Source of the DNA: an uncultured Ruminococcus sp.
GTDB lineage: Bacteria; Bacillota; Clostridia; Oscillospirales; Acutalibacteraceae
Length of the DNA: 11,802 nt
Reading direction: 5' to 3'
Assembly: GCA_937892835.1 (NCBI GenBank)
Contig: CALBHM010000008.1
Coordinates: 1-11,802 of the forward strand
The notes beneath the pieces were generated by a model that did not search any database, had not been told where the DNA came from, and saw only the letters and a list, made by a program, of their open reading frames with translations. Positions 6,698 through 11,802 of this stretch are shown here, in pieces (the first letter of the stretch is position 1; each line of letters starts with the position of its first letter). The position numbers and the translations under genes are program-made.

Positions 6698-7483
6698 TTA
6701 AAAAATGTATTTGTAAATTAAAAACTTAAGATATAACGGTGGCTCACGTTTGCCCGATTTTTCAGATTCCCAATTTTCGACAGTGCGGATGGGAATCATT
6801 AACTTGTCGCTAAAAGCAACCCTGCTCAGTCCGGCTTTTATCCGGATATCGGCAATACTCATATGAGCAATTTTCCACAACTCTTTAAGCTCTTTGATGA
6901 GCGTATCGTTGGTCTCGATGCCGTCGAACTCACTTGACAGTGCGATATCCGACGCAAACGCATCGGCATCGTTGTAATTTAGTGATTCGCTCACTGCAAA
7001 TCGTCTTTGTTTATCTGTCATCTTTTTTACCCCTTTCTTATACTCTCGGTCAAATTTTCTTCTGTTAAACAATTTGCATTCATCACTGCAAAATTTTTGA
7101 AATTTATAGCCTAAAAACTTTTTTCCACAAATCTCACATGTAAGTTCAGTTTTTCCTTTGGCTCTTGTTAACTTACGTTGTTCACTTATTTGATTGTTTT
7201 TCATATAATATAACGCTAAAGACTGTTGGCGGTCTACTTCCTTAACGCAGGCCAAAGCACAATCTGGACAATATTTTTGAGCCCCGGAAGCAATCGTGTA
7301 GGGCTTTCCACAGTTGATACAAAAATCAGTATCACCAATCTTACGCATAGAGCCTTCTTTGTGATATTTGCGGGCGCTTTCCCGTTTTCGCTCGGCCCGA
7401 CAGTCTGGGCAGTACCAAGCACGAGGTCCGCCCGAGAAAGTTCTACCGCATTGCTTACAAACACGATTATCGTAGATAGACAT
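6698..7483 (-). CDS. Three zinc ribbons plus C-terminal helix-turn-helix, putative DNA-binding regulator
   Basis: The 261-residue protein begins with three Cys-rich knuckles: C9/C12/C25/C28 ('CKQCG'..'CPDC'), C55/C58/C72/C75 ('CINCG'..'CPDC') and C116/C119/C132/C136 ('CEICG'..'CSDEC'). Each is followed by a basic segment. Residues about 200-255 form a Cro/C1-type helix-turn-helix, with 'DIRIKAGLSRVAFSDKLMIP' leading to 'RTVENWES' and 'REPPLYLKFL', where R233 to W238 would be the end of the recognition region. A DNA-binding regulator is inferred. I chose ATG at 7483 because GGAGTG precedes it on its strand; an in-frame start 51 bases upstream lacks a good site. It lies downstream of the 59-residue gene in the unit driven by promoter P2 and could bind the shared operator. 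A second weak promoter with TATAAT near 7536-7541 is possible. Confidence 0.82.
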   Translation of the reverse strand: MSIYDNRVCKQCGRTFSGGPRAWYCPDCRAERKRESARKYHKEGSMRKIGDTDFCINCGKPYTIASGAQKYCPDCALACVKEVDRQQSLALYYMKNNQISEQRKLTRAKGKTELTCEICGKKFLGYKFQKFCSDECKLFNRRKFDREYKKGVKKMTDKQRRFAVSESLNYNDADAFASDIALSSEFDGIETNDTLIKELKELWKIAHMSIADIRIKAGLSRVAFSDKLMIPIRTVENWESEKSGKREPPLYLKFLIYKYIF

Positions 7484-7550
7484 AATTAACACTCCGTTTT
7501 GTCGTTTGAAAACATTTTTATCCACATACTGCATTATATGCTGATTGAAA

Positions 7551-7730
7551 TTAAAATTCCGGGAGACAGTTAATGTAACCTAAGCAATTTTCTTCGCTCT
7601 CAAAAATGCATTCAACAGGCTTTCCGTTACGTTTAACAATAAAACTTGCATTTCCCATTTTGAAAATCTCATAAGTAGCAACTTCTTTGCTTATAATTCC
7701 AGTTCTCTTTATTTCATTAATTTTTGTCAT
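7551..7730 (-). CDS. 59-residue protein of unknown function, first gene of cargo unit 2
   Basis: I do not recognise this protein. It is small and mixed in charge, with strands around 'NASFIVKRNGKPVECIFES' and a C-terminal 'EENCLGYINCLPEF' containing two of its three cysteines. It is predicted soluble. ATG at 7730 is chosen because AAAAGGAG lies 10 bases upstream on its strand; an in-frame TTG at 7739 is too close to that site. The gene is the first one after promoter P2 and is followed after 67 bases by the zinc-ribbon/HTH gene. A small gene paired with an HTH gene recalls toxin-antitoxin or repressor-antirepressor pairs, but nothing in the sequence proves this. Confidence 0.72.
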   Translation of the reverse strand: MTKINEIKRTGIISKEVATYEIFKMGNASFIVKRNGKPVECIFESEENCLGYINCLPEF

Positions 7731-7773
7731 CTTAATCAAACTCCTTTTGATTGAGGTGTTCCCTCATTTCTTG

Positions 7774-7827
7774 ACTATATTATACCACCCAACGAGTGGT
7801 TTGTCAATACTTTTTTCAAAGTTTTTT
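7774..7827. repeat. Imperfect direct repeat, copy 2 (promoter block)
   Basis: This is the second copy of the 54-base block at 6555-6608, differing at 7 positions, 6 of them transitions. It carries promoter P2 and its operator. Confidence 0.9.
7779..7807 (-). promoter_or_regulatory. Promoter P2 with palindromic operator in the spacer
   Basis: On the minus strand, TTGACA (7807-7802) and TATAAT (7784-7779) are 17 bases apart. The spacer holds CCACCCAACGAGTGG (+ strand, 7785-7799), the same near-palindrome as at P1 but with the single asymmetric pair changed on both sides. Flanking A and T extend the symmetry by one base on each side. It drives the 59-residue gene and probably the zinc-ribbon/HTH gene. 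Confidence 0.87.
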
Positions 7828-7863
7828 GTTATTTATAAAATTTTTAGTAACTTTAAATTTTGA

Positions 7864-7895
7864 ATCCCCTAACTATCACACGATAGCTCGGGGAT
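7864..7895. terminator. Hairpin T3, terminator-like, weaker
   Basis: Arms 7864-7877 and 7882-7895 share the ATCCCC/GGGGAT base of T1 and pair at 12 of 14 positions around a 4-base loop. The following T-run is poor on both strands, so termination may be weak. It lies upstream of promoter P2, where T2 lies upstream of P1, and is part of the same duplicated layout. Confidence 0.55.
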
Positions 7896-7918
7896 TTGCA
7901 GTTGTAAAGAAAAAAATT

Positions 7919-7940
7919 AAATAAACCCCAAATAAACCCC
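7919..7940. repeat. Tandem 11-bp repeat near the putative attachment site
   Basis: AAATAAACCCC occurs twice in direct tandem (7919-7929 and 7930-7940), about 60 bases from the 3' end of tRNA-Leu. Short direct repeats next to a tRNA att site are the usual form of tyrosine-integrase arm-binding sites. That role is inferred from position. Confidence 0.6.
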
Positions 7941-7953
7941 AAAACGGCAAAAG

Positions 7954-7990
7954 AAAAACCTTGAAACCACGTAGCTACGTCGTTTCAAGG
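7954..7990 (-). terminator. Terminator of tRNA-Leu
   Basis: Arms 7959-7974 and 7975-7990 form an almost perfect 32-base palindrome, with one mismatched pair, starting 9 bases past the tRNA 3' end. On the minus strand it is followed by a T-run (TTTTTCTTTT). If the phage integrated in the tRNA 3' end, this terminator was brought by the phage or belongs to the duplicated core. Confidence 0.82.
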
Positions 7991-7999
7991 CTAAATCTT

Positions 8000-8083
8000 T
8001 GGTGCGAGAGACGGGACTTGAACCCGTACGGGATTACCACACGCCCCTCAAACGTGCGCGTCTGCCGATTCCGCCACTCTCGC
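8000..8083 (-). tRNA. tRNA-Leu (anticodon GAG)
   Basis: The 84-base cloverleaf has acceptor GCGAGAG pairing with CTCTCGC, then A and an encoded CCA (8002-8000 on the minus strand). The long variable arm typical of Leu is present, as is a TTCAAGT T-loop. The anticodon loop reads TTGAGGG, giving GAG at 8047-8049. Its 3' end points towards the prophage, the normal orientation for a tRNA used as an integration target and restored by the incoming phage. Confidence 0.95.
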
Positions 8084-8115
8084 GTTAAATTGTCGTTCCT
8101 CAAGGAACGTATGCT

Positions 8116-8144
8116 ATTATAGCCGAACATGGGCAAAATGTCAA
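8116..8144 (-). promoter_or_regulatory. Promoter of tRNA-Leu
   Basis: On the minus strand TTGACA (8144-8139), 17 bases and TATAAT (8121-8116) form a perfect consensus promoter, 32 bases before the tRNA 5' end. A short inverted repeat (GTTCCTCAAGGAAC, around 8095-8109) lies between promoter and tRNA. Confidence 0.9.
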
Positions 8145-8275
8145 GAGCTTTTTTAAAAATTTTTACTTGCAGTTTATTTTGATTCTCTAATGAAATAAAT
8201 TATTTTGTATAAATGAAGAATAGAGTGCTTTCTACGGCTCATAGAGTTGATTTCGGCTGTTTCCAATACAATTAG

Positions 8276-8611
8276 TTTTACGATTTGAAATTTGAGGTTA
8301 CTAACGAAAGCGAAAGCAAGACGACGATATCTCAAAAAGGAGACGGCATCTTTGTCTGGACAAAATACGGAGGATATTCCGGAACGCTTTCTTTTAAAAA
8401 TAATAACAGAACCATAGTTGTTCCCTTTGAATTTGTGAATACGAATAATTGGTACAAAAACAGCATTATAATTACGGTCGATATTGTCGGCGATGATGTG
8501 ACAATAACCATGTCCGGATCTTCGGCCGAACTTGACAGAACAGTTTATGCCGAAACGAATATTGTTAAATGTAAGGTTGACGACATAAAATCCATTTATT
8601 TGATGAAATAA
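8276..8611 (+). pseudogene. Start-less ORF, probable C-terminal remnant of a gene
   Basis: The frame opens after a TAG at 8273-8275 and runs to the TAA at 8609-8611. There is no ATG near its 5' end and no ribosome site before the only early candidate, a TTG at 8285. The roughly 110 residues look genuinely protein-like: alternating strands ('KTTISQKGDGIFVWTKYGG', 'SIIITVDIVGDDVTITMSG') ending in 'KCKVDDIKSIYLMK'. Codon use resembles the flippase downstream. The simplest reading is the C-terminal beta-rich domain of a larger protein whose 5' part was lost, perhaps when the tRNA-Leu region was rearranged. A functional small protein from the TTG remains possible. I do not recognise a family. Confidence 0.5.
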
Positions 8612-8645
8612 CCGCATTGTTTTCACATAGTTTAACTTTGCGCTA

Positions 8646-8674
8646 TTGACAAAATTTAAAAATAACGATATCAT
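8646..8674 (+). promoter_or_regulatory. Promoter of the flippase gene
   Basis: TTGACA (8646-8651), 17 bases and TATCAT (8669-8674) lie 32 bases before the flippase ATG. An inverted repeat ATATCA-TTAAT-TGATAT (8668-8684) overlaps the -10 box and could be an operator. Confidence 0.7.
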
Positions 8675-8705
8675 TAATTGATATTATTTTAAAGGAACGT
8701 AATTA

Positions 8706-10127
8706 ATGGATAAATACGGTAAACTTGCTAAAAATACAATGCTCATCAGCATCGGTGTGCTGACCTCAAAGCTCATCGTTTTCCTGATGGTCAGATTTTA
8801 TACAGGATATCTCACCCCGGCGGAATACGGCGACGCCGATTTGATCAGTCAGACGGCAAATCTTCTTTTCCCTGTTGTTTCTTTGGGAATAACGGACGGC
8901 GTTTTCAGGTATGCGATAAATTCATCGACGGACAGAAACAGAGTTTTTTCCTCGGGCGCATTGGTTATTCTTATCGGTTCAATAGTTTTGATTCTTTGTT
9001 CGCCGCTTTTGAATATGCTTATCGGCGAAAAAATTGACGTTACAGCGGTTGTTTTGTACACCATTTCGTCGTGCATTCATTCGATATGCAGTCAGTTCGC
9101 CCGTGGATTAGGCAATACTAGGCTTTTCGCAGTTCAGGGCATTGTAAATACATTTTCGGTCGTTGTGCTGAATATCCTTTTCCTGGCCGTTCTCGGACTT
9201 GGAATTGACGGTTATGTCTATTCAATCGTCATTTCGGATATGATCTGTGCGATTTATATTACGCTCAGAGAAAAGCTGTGGCGATATCTCACATTTAGGG
9301 TTGATAAGAGCCTTATTAAAAGAATGCTCAGGTACAGCGTTCCGCTTATTCCAACGGCAATTTTCTGGTGGATTACTTCAGTTTCAGACAGATACATGAT
9401 AAACTGGATGGTCGACAGCACTGCCAACGGTATCTACACTATGGCAGGTAAGCTTCCGACAGCTATTGTTCTTCTCTCCGGCGCATTCAGCGACGCATGG
9501 CAGTATTCGGCTGTCAGCGAGAGAAAGGAAGGGGAGGCGGACGAGTACAAAACGTTTTTCTCCGACAGCTGGCTTTCGTTCCAAGGTATTTTGTTCTTTG
9601 GATGCAGCTTTGTTATTGCTATTGCAAAGCCGGGAGTCAGATTGCTTGTTGCGACGGAAGAATATTTCTCGGCATATGCCTATGTTCCACTTTTGTGCTG
9701 TGCGATGGTTTTCTCGTCGTTCTCAACATTCATGGGCAGCTCGTTCCTTGTATATAAGAAGAGTAGACTTTCGTTTGTTACGTCAATGGTCGGTGCTATC
9801 ACAAATATTATTTTGAATTTCATACTCATTCCGAAGTACGAGATTTACGGTGCTGCGGTTGCAACATTCGCAAGCTATTTCATCGTTTTTGTTATAAGAG
9901 CATTTATGTCAAAGAGACTTGTTGATTTCAATATGTACACCGTTAGGACTCTTGTCGGAACAGCGATAATCGTGCTCCAAACCGTATGCACATATTTTGA
10001 ACCGAAGTATCTTGTTGTGATTAATATTGCTGCGGTTATAGCAACGGTTGCAATTTATTTCAAGACATTCTATTCGGTAATAACAAAGGTTCTTAAAACG
10101 TTCCTTTCAAAAAGAAAAAGCAAATAA
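8706..10127 (+). CDS. Oligosaccharide/polysaccharide flippase (Wzx-like, MOP superfamily)
   Basis: This 473-residue integral membrane protein starts 'MDKYGKLAKNTMLISIGVL'. It shows the arrangement of the polysaccharide biosynthesis/flippase branch of the MOP exporter superfamily: an N-terminal helix followed by about 12-14 membrane spans. Family-typical parts are 'FYTGYLTPAEYGDADLI' in the first loop, the 'RYSVPLIPTAIFWWI' segment near residue 210 with 'SDRYMINWM' just after it, and a C-terminal half with 'NIILNFILIPKYEIYGAAVA'. Such proteins move lipid-linked sugar repeat units across the cytoplasmic membrane for capsule or surface polysaccharide. No glycosyltransferase lies beside it here, so the substrate is unknown. 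AAAGGAAC precedes the ATG at 8706. The gene appears to be transcribed alone, ending at the hairpin at 10133-10161. Confidence 0.9.
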   Translation: MDKYGKLAKNTMLISIGVLTSKLIVFLMVRFYTGYLTPAEYGDADLISQTANLLFPVVSLGITDGVFRYAINSSTDRNRVFSSGALVILIGSIVLILCSPLLNMLIGEKIDVTAVVLYTISSCIHSICSQFARGLGNTRLFAVQGIVNTFSVVVLNILFLAVLGLGIDGYVYSIVISDMICAIYITLREKLWRYLTFRVDKSLIKRMLRYSVPLIPTAIFWWITSVSDRYMINWMVDSTANGIYTMAGKLPTAIVLLSGAFSDAWQYSAVSERKEGEADEYKTFFSDSWLSFQGILFFGCSFVIAIAKPGVRLLVATEEYFSAYAYVPLLCCAMVFSSFSTFMGSSFLVYKKSRLSFVTSMVGAITNIILNFILIPKYEIYGAAVATFASYFIVFVIRAFMSKRLVDFNMYTVRTLVGTAIIVLQTVCTYFEPKYLVVINIAAVIATVAIYFKTFYSVITKVLKTFLSKRKSK

Positions 10128-10132
10128 AAAAT

Positions 10133-10161
10133 GAGGAAGGCCTGTGGTCTTCCTCTTATTT
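10133..10161. terminator. Bidirectional terminator between convergent genes
   Basis: Arms 10133-10142 and 10146-10155 pair over 10 positions (one G-U) around a 3-base loop. T-rich sequence follows on both strands. It sits between the flippase stop and the stop of the ADP-ribosylglycohydrolase gene and can serve both. Confidence 0.9.
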
Positions 10162-11514
10162 TTATAATTCTACATGCTCCATCGTCTTATCGACCATGTC
10201 AGTGATTTTGACTGTTCCGACGCCGAAAATTGAGGTGTGGAGAATGTTGTTTATCGGCTTTGCCCAGTATTCGGGGATGGAGTCAACGCCGTTTGCCATG
10301 CCGAGAATCGAGCCGACGGTTGCACCGTTGCAGTCGGTGTCGAAGCAGGTTTGTACCGCTCGGCAGATTGATTTTGCGTAATCTCCGCCGCCGTAAAGGA
10401 GAGATGCGACAACGACCATTGCGTTTGAAATCGTGTGACACCAGCCGTAGCCTGTGTGCTCGTCATAGCAGGAATGAATATAAGCGAAGGCGTCTTCCTC
10501 GGTAACACCGCTTTTGAACTTGTTCATGATATCTATGACGCTCTTGTAAAGACGTGAGGTTGACGGAATCTGAGCGAGACCGGAAAGAATGATATCCTCA
10601 AGGTTGCTTGTGACTGCGGCGTTTGCAAGCATTGCCGAAACGAACATTTCACCGTAGATACCGTTTTTGACGTGGGAAATCGAAGCGTCTCTCCATGCCA
10701 TTTCTGCAGCAAGCTCCGGGTTGCCGGGGTTGATGTAGCCCCAGTAGTCGCCTCGTATCTGTGCACCTATAAATTCACGGTAGGGATTCTTGTACATTGC
10801 CGATTCGGGCGGAGTGAATCCCTTTACAAAGTTGCAAAATGCTACTCTTTCGGCTGTACAGTATGCAAATTTCGGCTGATAATCCATCCATGCAACCGAA
10901 ATATCGTAAGGTGTAAAATCCTTGCCGTATTTTTCACGGATGATCTGATCGAGAACCATGTAGTTGGTATCATCGTCAACGGGCATGCCATCGATATCTC
11001 CAACGTAGCTCATATTTCCGGTGAAGCCAAACTTGTATTTATCCTCAATATCTGCCATGAGATCGGTACGATAAATATAACGTGTAAGGGGATAGTTGTC
11101 CGTTTCTTTAAGGAACGGAATAAATTCATCCGAGCGGATACCCTCGACGGTCTTGCCGAGCATACAGCCGCAGATTCTTCCAAGCCATGCACCGTGTATT
11201 TTATCATGAAGGCTGTCACGGATAACCTCGCCATGAACCGTATAAGGTTTTCTGAGTGCTTTAATACCTTCGAGCTCAGAAGGCTCGTTGAATTTGTAAT
11301 CGGTTCTCATCGGAGCATTTGAGACAATTTTATATATTGTGTCGCCAAGGTCGTTTGTTATCTCATTGTGCGGAAGCTTTGAAACTGTTTCAAAAAGCTC
11401 TTTATATTTTTTAACATCAAGGCCTTCGTCAATGCTCTGTTCATATTCAACCATTACTTCGGCAGGATAAAACTCCCAATTTTCAATTTTTTCATAAGTC
11501 GGTTTAATTGACAT
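10162..11514 (-). CDS. ADP-ribosylglycohydrolase family protein
   Basis: The 450-residue protein carries the (ADP-ribosyl)hydrolase fold of the DraG/ARH family from about residue 102 to the end. Visible signatures are 'IHGAWLGRICGCMLGKTVEG' (106-125), the metal-binding 'PVDDDTNY' (D180-T183) and a second metal site 'DTDCNGATVGSILG' (392-405). Family members remove ADP-ribose from proteins, nucleic acids or small molecules using two Mg ions. The first 100 residues are an extension not seen in short DraG proteins and are rich in charged helices. GAGGTGA precedes the ATG at 11514 on its strand. The promoter is at 11544-11572. No ADP-ribosyltransferase lies next to it, so the substrate is unknown. 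Asn rather than the more usual Glu after the DDT motif (DDTN against DDTE) is a possible departure in a metal-ligand region. Confidence 0.88.
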   Translation of the reverse strand: MSIKPTYEKIENWEFYPAEVMVEYEQSIDEGLDVKKYKELFETVSKLPHNEITNDLGDTIYKIVSNAPMRTDYKFNEPSELEGIKALRKPYTVHGEVIRDSLHDKIHGAWLGRICGCMLGKTVEGIRSDEFIPFLKETDNYPLTRYIYRTDLMADIEDKYKFGFTGNMSYVGDIDGMPVDDDTNYMVLDQIIREKYGKDFTPYDISVAWMDYQPKFAYCTAERVAFCNFVKGFTPPESAMYKNPYREFIGAQIRGDYWGYINPGNPELAAEMAWRDASISHVKNGIYGEMFVSAMLANAAVTSNLEDIILSGLAQIPSTSRLYKSVIDIMNKFKSGVTEEDAFAYIHSCYDEHTGYGWCHTISNAMVVVASLLYGGGDYAKSICRAVQTCFDTDCNGATVGSILGMANGVDSIPEYWAKPINNILHTSIFGVGTVKITDMVDKTMEHVEL

Positions 11515-11543
11515 TTTTTCACCTCGTTCGGTTTAATAAGGCT

Positions 11544-11572
11544 ATTTTACAACATAACGAAAACATTTTCAA
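11544..11572 (-). promoter_or_regulatory. Promoter of the ADP-ribosylglycohydrolase gene
   Basis: On the minus strand TTGAAA (11572-11567), 17 bases and TAAAAT (11549-11544) form a good vegetative promoter 29 bases before the ATG. Confidence 0.75.
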
Positions 11573-11584
11573 CATAAAAATATA

Positions 11585-11612
11585 AAGCCGCGGGATATAT
11601 TCTCCGCAGCTT
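11585..11612 (-). terminator. Second terminator behind the tRNA pair
   Basis: Arms 11585-11593 and 11604-11612 pair over 9 positions (one G-U), followed on the minus strand by T-rich sequence. It backs up the terminator at 11643-11663 and keeps tRNA transcription out of the next gene. Confidence 0.75.
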
Positions 11613-11642
11613 CGCAAAGGTTGTTTTCAGACAAAAAAATAA

Positions 11643-11663
11643 AGTCGAGACAAAATCTCGACT
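11643..11663 (-). terminator. Terminator of the tRNA-Met/tRNA-Glu unit
   Basis: Arms 11643-11650 and 11656-11663 (AGTCGAGA/TCTCGACT) form a perfect 8-bp stem with a 5-base loop directly after the CCA of tRNA-Glu. A run of T follows on the minus strand. Confidence 0.88.
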
Positions 11664-11738
11664 TGGTGACCCGGACGAGAATCGAACTCGTGTTACCGCC
11701 GTGAAAGGGCGGTGTCTTAGCCGCTTGACCACCGGGCC
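11664..11738 (-). tRNA. tRNA-Glu (anticodon TTC)
   Basis: The 75-base cloverleaf has acceptor GGCCCGG pairing with CCGGGTC (one G-U), anticodon stem CCGCC/GGCGG around CTTTCAC, and an encoded CCA. The anticodon is at 11703-11705. It lies 3 bases after the next tRNA, so the two are processed from one transcript. Confidence 0.97.
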
Positions 11739-11741
11739 ATA

Positions 11742-11802
11742 TGGTAGCGGCAGTGGGATTCGAACCTACGACCAATCGGGTATGAACCGAGTACTCTAGC
11801 CA
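11742..11802 (-). tRNA. tRNA-Met (anticodon CAT), 5' end beyond the window
   Basis: The last 61 bases of a tRNA are visible, from the D-loop to an encoded CCA. The anticodon loop TTCATAC with flanking GG and CCG matches elongator tRNA-Met rather than initiator (CTCATAA) or the lysidine-type tRNA-Ile. The anticodon is at 11782-11784. The outermost pair of the anticodon stem appears to be a C-T mismatch. Confidence 0.88.

Larger units (their letters stand above)
1..7940. mobile_element. Right-hand part of a siphovirus-like prophage
   Basis: The stretch holds, in order, tail tape measure end, Dit, Tal, tail-tip protein, small late genes, holin, amidase and then reversed accessory genes. This is the standard late-gene order of Gram-positive siphoviruses, in which lysis follows tail assembly. 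The left boundary, head genes, integrase and lysogeny control region lie outside the window. The right boundary is inferred: phage-type content stops before a tRNA-Leu gene whose 3' end faces the element, and normal chromosomal genes follow. The reading frames of the structural genes are intact, so this end of the prophage is not visibly decayed. A phage-tail-like bacteriocin is possible, since no head or DNA packaging gene can be seen here. Confidence 0.85.

Noticed and set aside
7919..7940. CRISPR array or longer tandem repeat
   Set aside because: Only two directly abutting 11-base units are present, with no spacers and no further copies in the window.
7959..7990. Near-perfect palindrome as a repressor operator or recombination site
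   Set aside because: It lies 9 bases after the tRNA-Leu 3' end and is followed by a T-run in the right direction, so a transcription terminator explains it fully.
8174..8674. 166-residue open frame on the minus strand opposite the start-less ORF
   Set aside because: It spans a region where the + strand shows better protein-like composition. It begins inside the flippase promoter region and has no ribosome site. It is most likely a shadow frame, although its last 35 residues lie outside the + strand ORF.
10672..11322. 216-residue + strand open frame inside the ADP-ribosylglycohydrolase gene
   Set aside because: It is antisense to a well-supported enzyme with clear motifs and has no ribosome site or promoter.

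Overview
The window reads as the right-hand end of an integrated siphovirus-like prophage (positions 1 to about 7,940) joined to ordinary chromosome of a low-to-moderate GC Gram-positive bacterium. Gene content, strong AGGAGG-type ribosome binding sites, an SPP1-type holin, tRNA genes with encoded CCA ends and codon choice all suggest a gut Clostridia member (Oscillospiraceae/Ruminococcus-like). That placement is inference from style, not from a marker gene.

Positions 1-5,989 (+) are a tightly packed late operon with ATGA-type overlaps: tape measure C-terminus, distal tail protein (Dit), tail-associated protein with a spike-type C-terminal domain (Tal), a second tail-tip or adhesin-like protein with BspA-like leucine-rich repeats, two small tail-end proteins of unknown function, a 39-residue membrane peptide, an XhlA-like membrane plus coiled-coil protein, a two-helix holin, and an N-acetylmuramoyl-L-alanine amidase. 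The operon ends at a strong hairpin terminator at 6,024-6,064. The first part builds the tail tip and host-recognition apparatus; the last three or four genes form the lysis cassette.

Positions 6,060-7,900 carry two transcription units on the opposite strand, placed between the lysis genes and the chromosome like morons or lysogenic cargo. Each has a consensus promoter (TTGACA, 17 bp, TATAAT) whose spacer is filled by the same 15-bp near-palindrome, and each is bounded by related ATCCC(C)-type hairpins. Unit 1 encodes a 146-residue acidic unknown. Unit 2 encodes a 59-residue unknown and a 261-residue protein with three Cys4-type zinc ribbons and a C-terminal helix-turn-helix. The duplicated promoter/operator block is the most unusual feature of the window.

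Positions 7,900-8,150 look like the prophage/host junction: tandem 11-bp repeats, then a tRNA-Leu(GAG) whose 3' end faces the prophage, with its own terminator and a perfect promoter. Beyond it are a start-less ORF remnant, a Wzx-type polysaccharide flippase, a convergent ADP-ribosylglycohydrolase-family gene, and a tRNA-Glu/tRNA-Met pair cut by the window edge.
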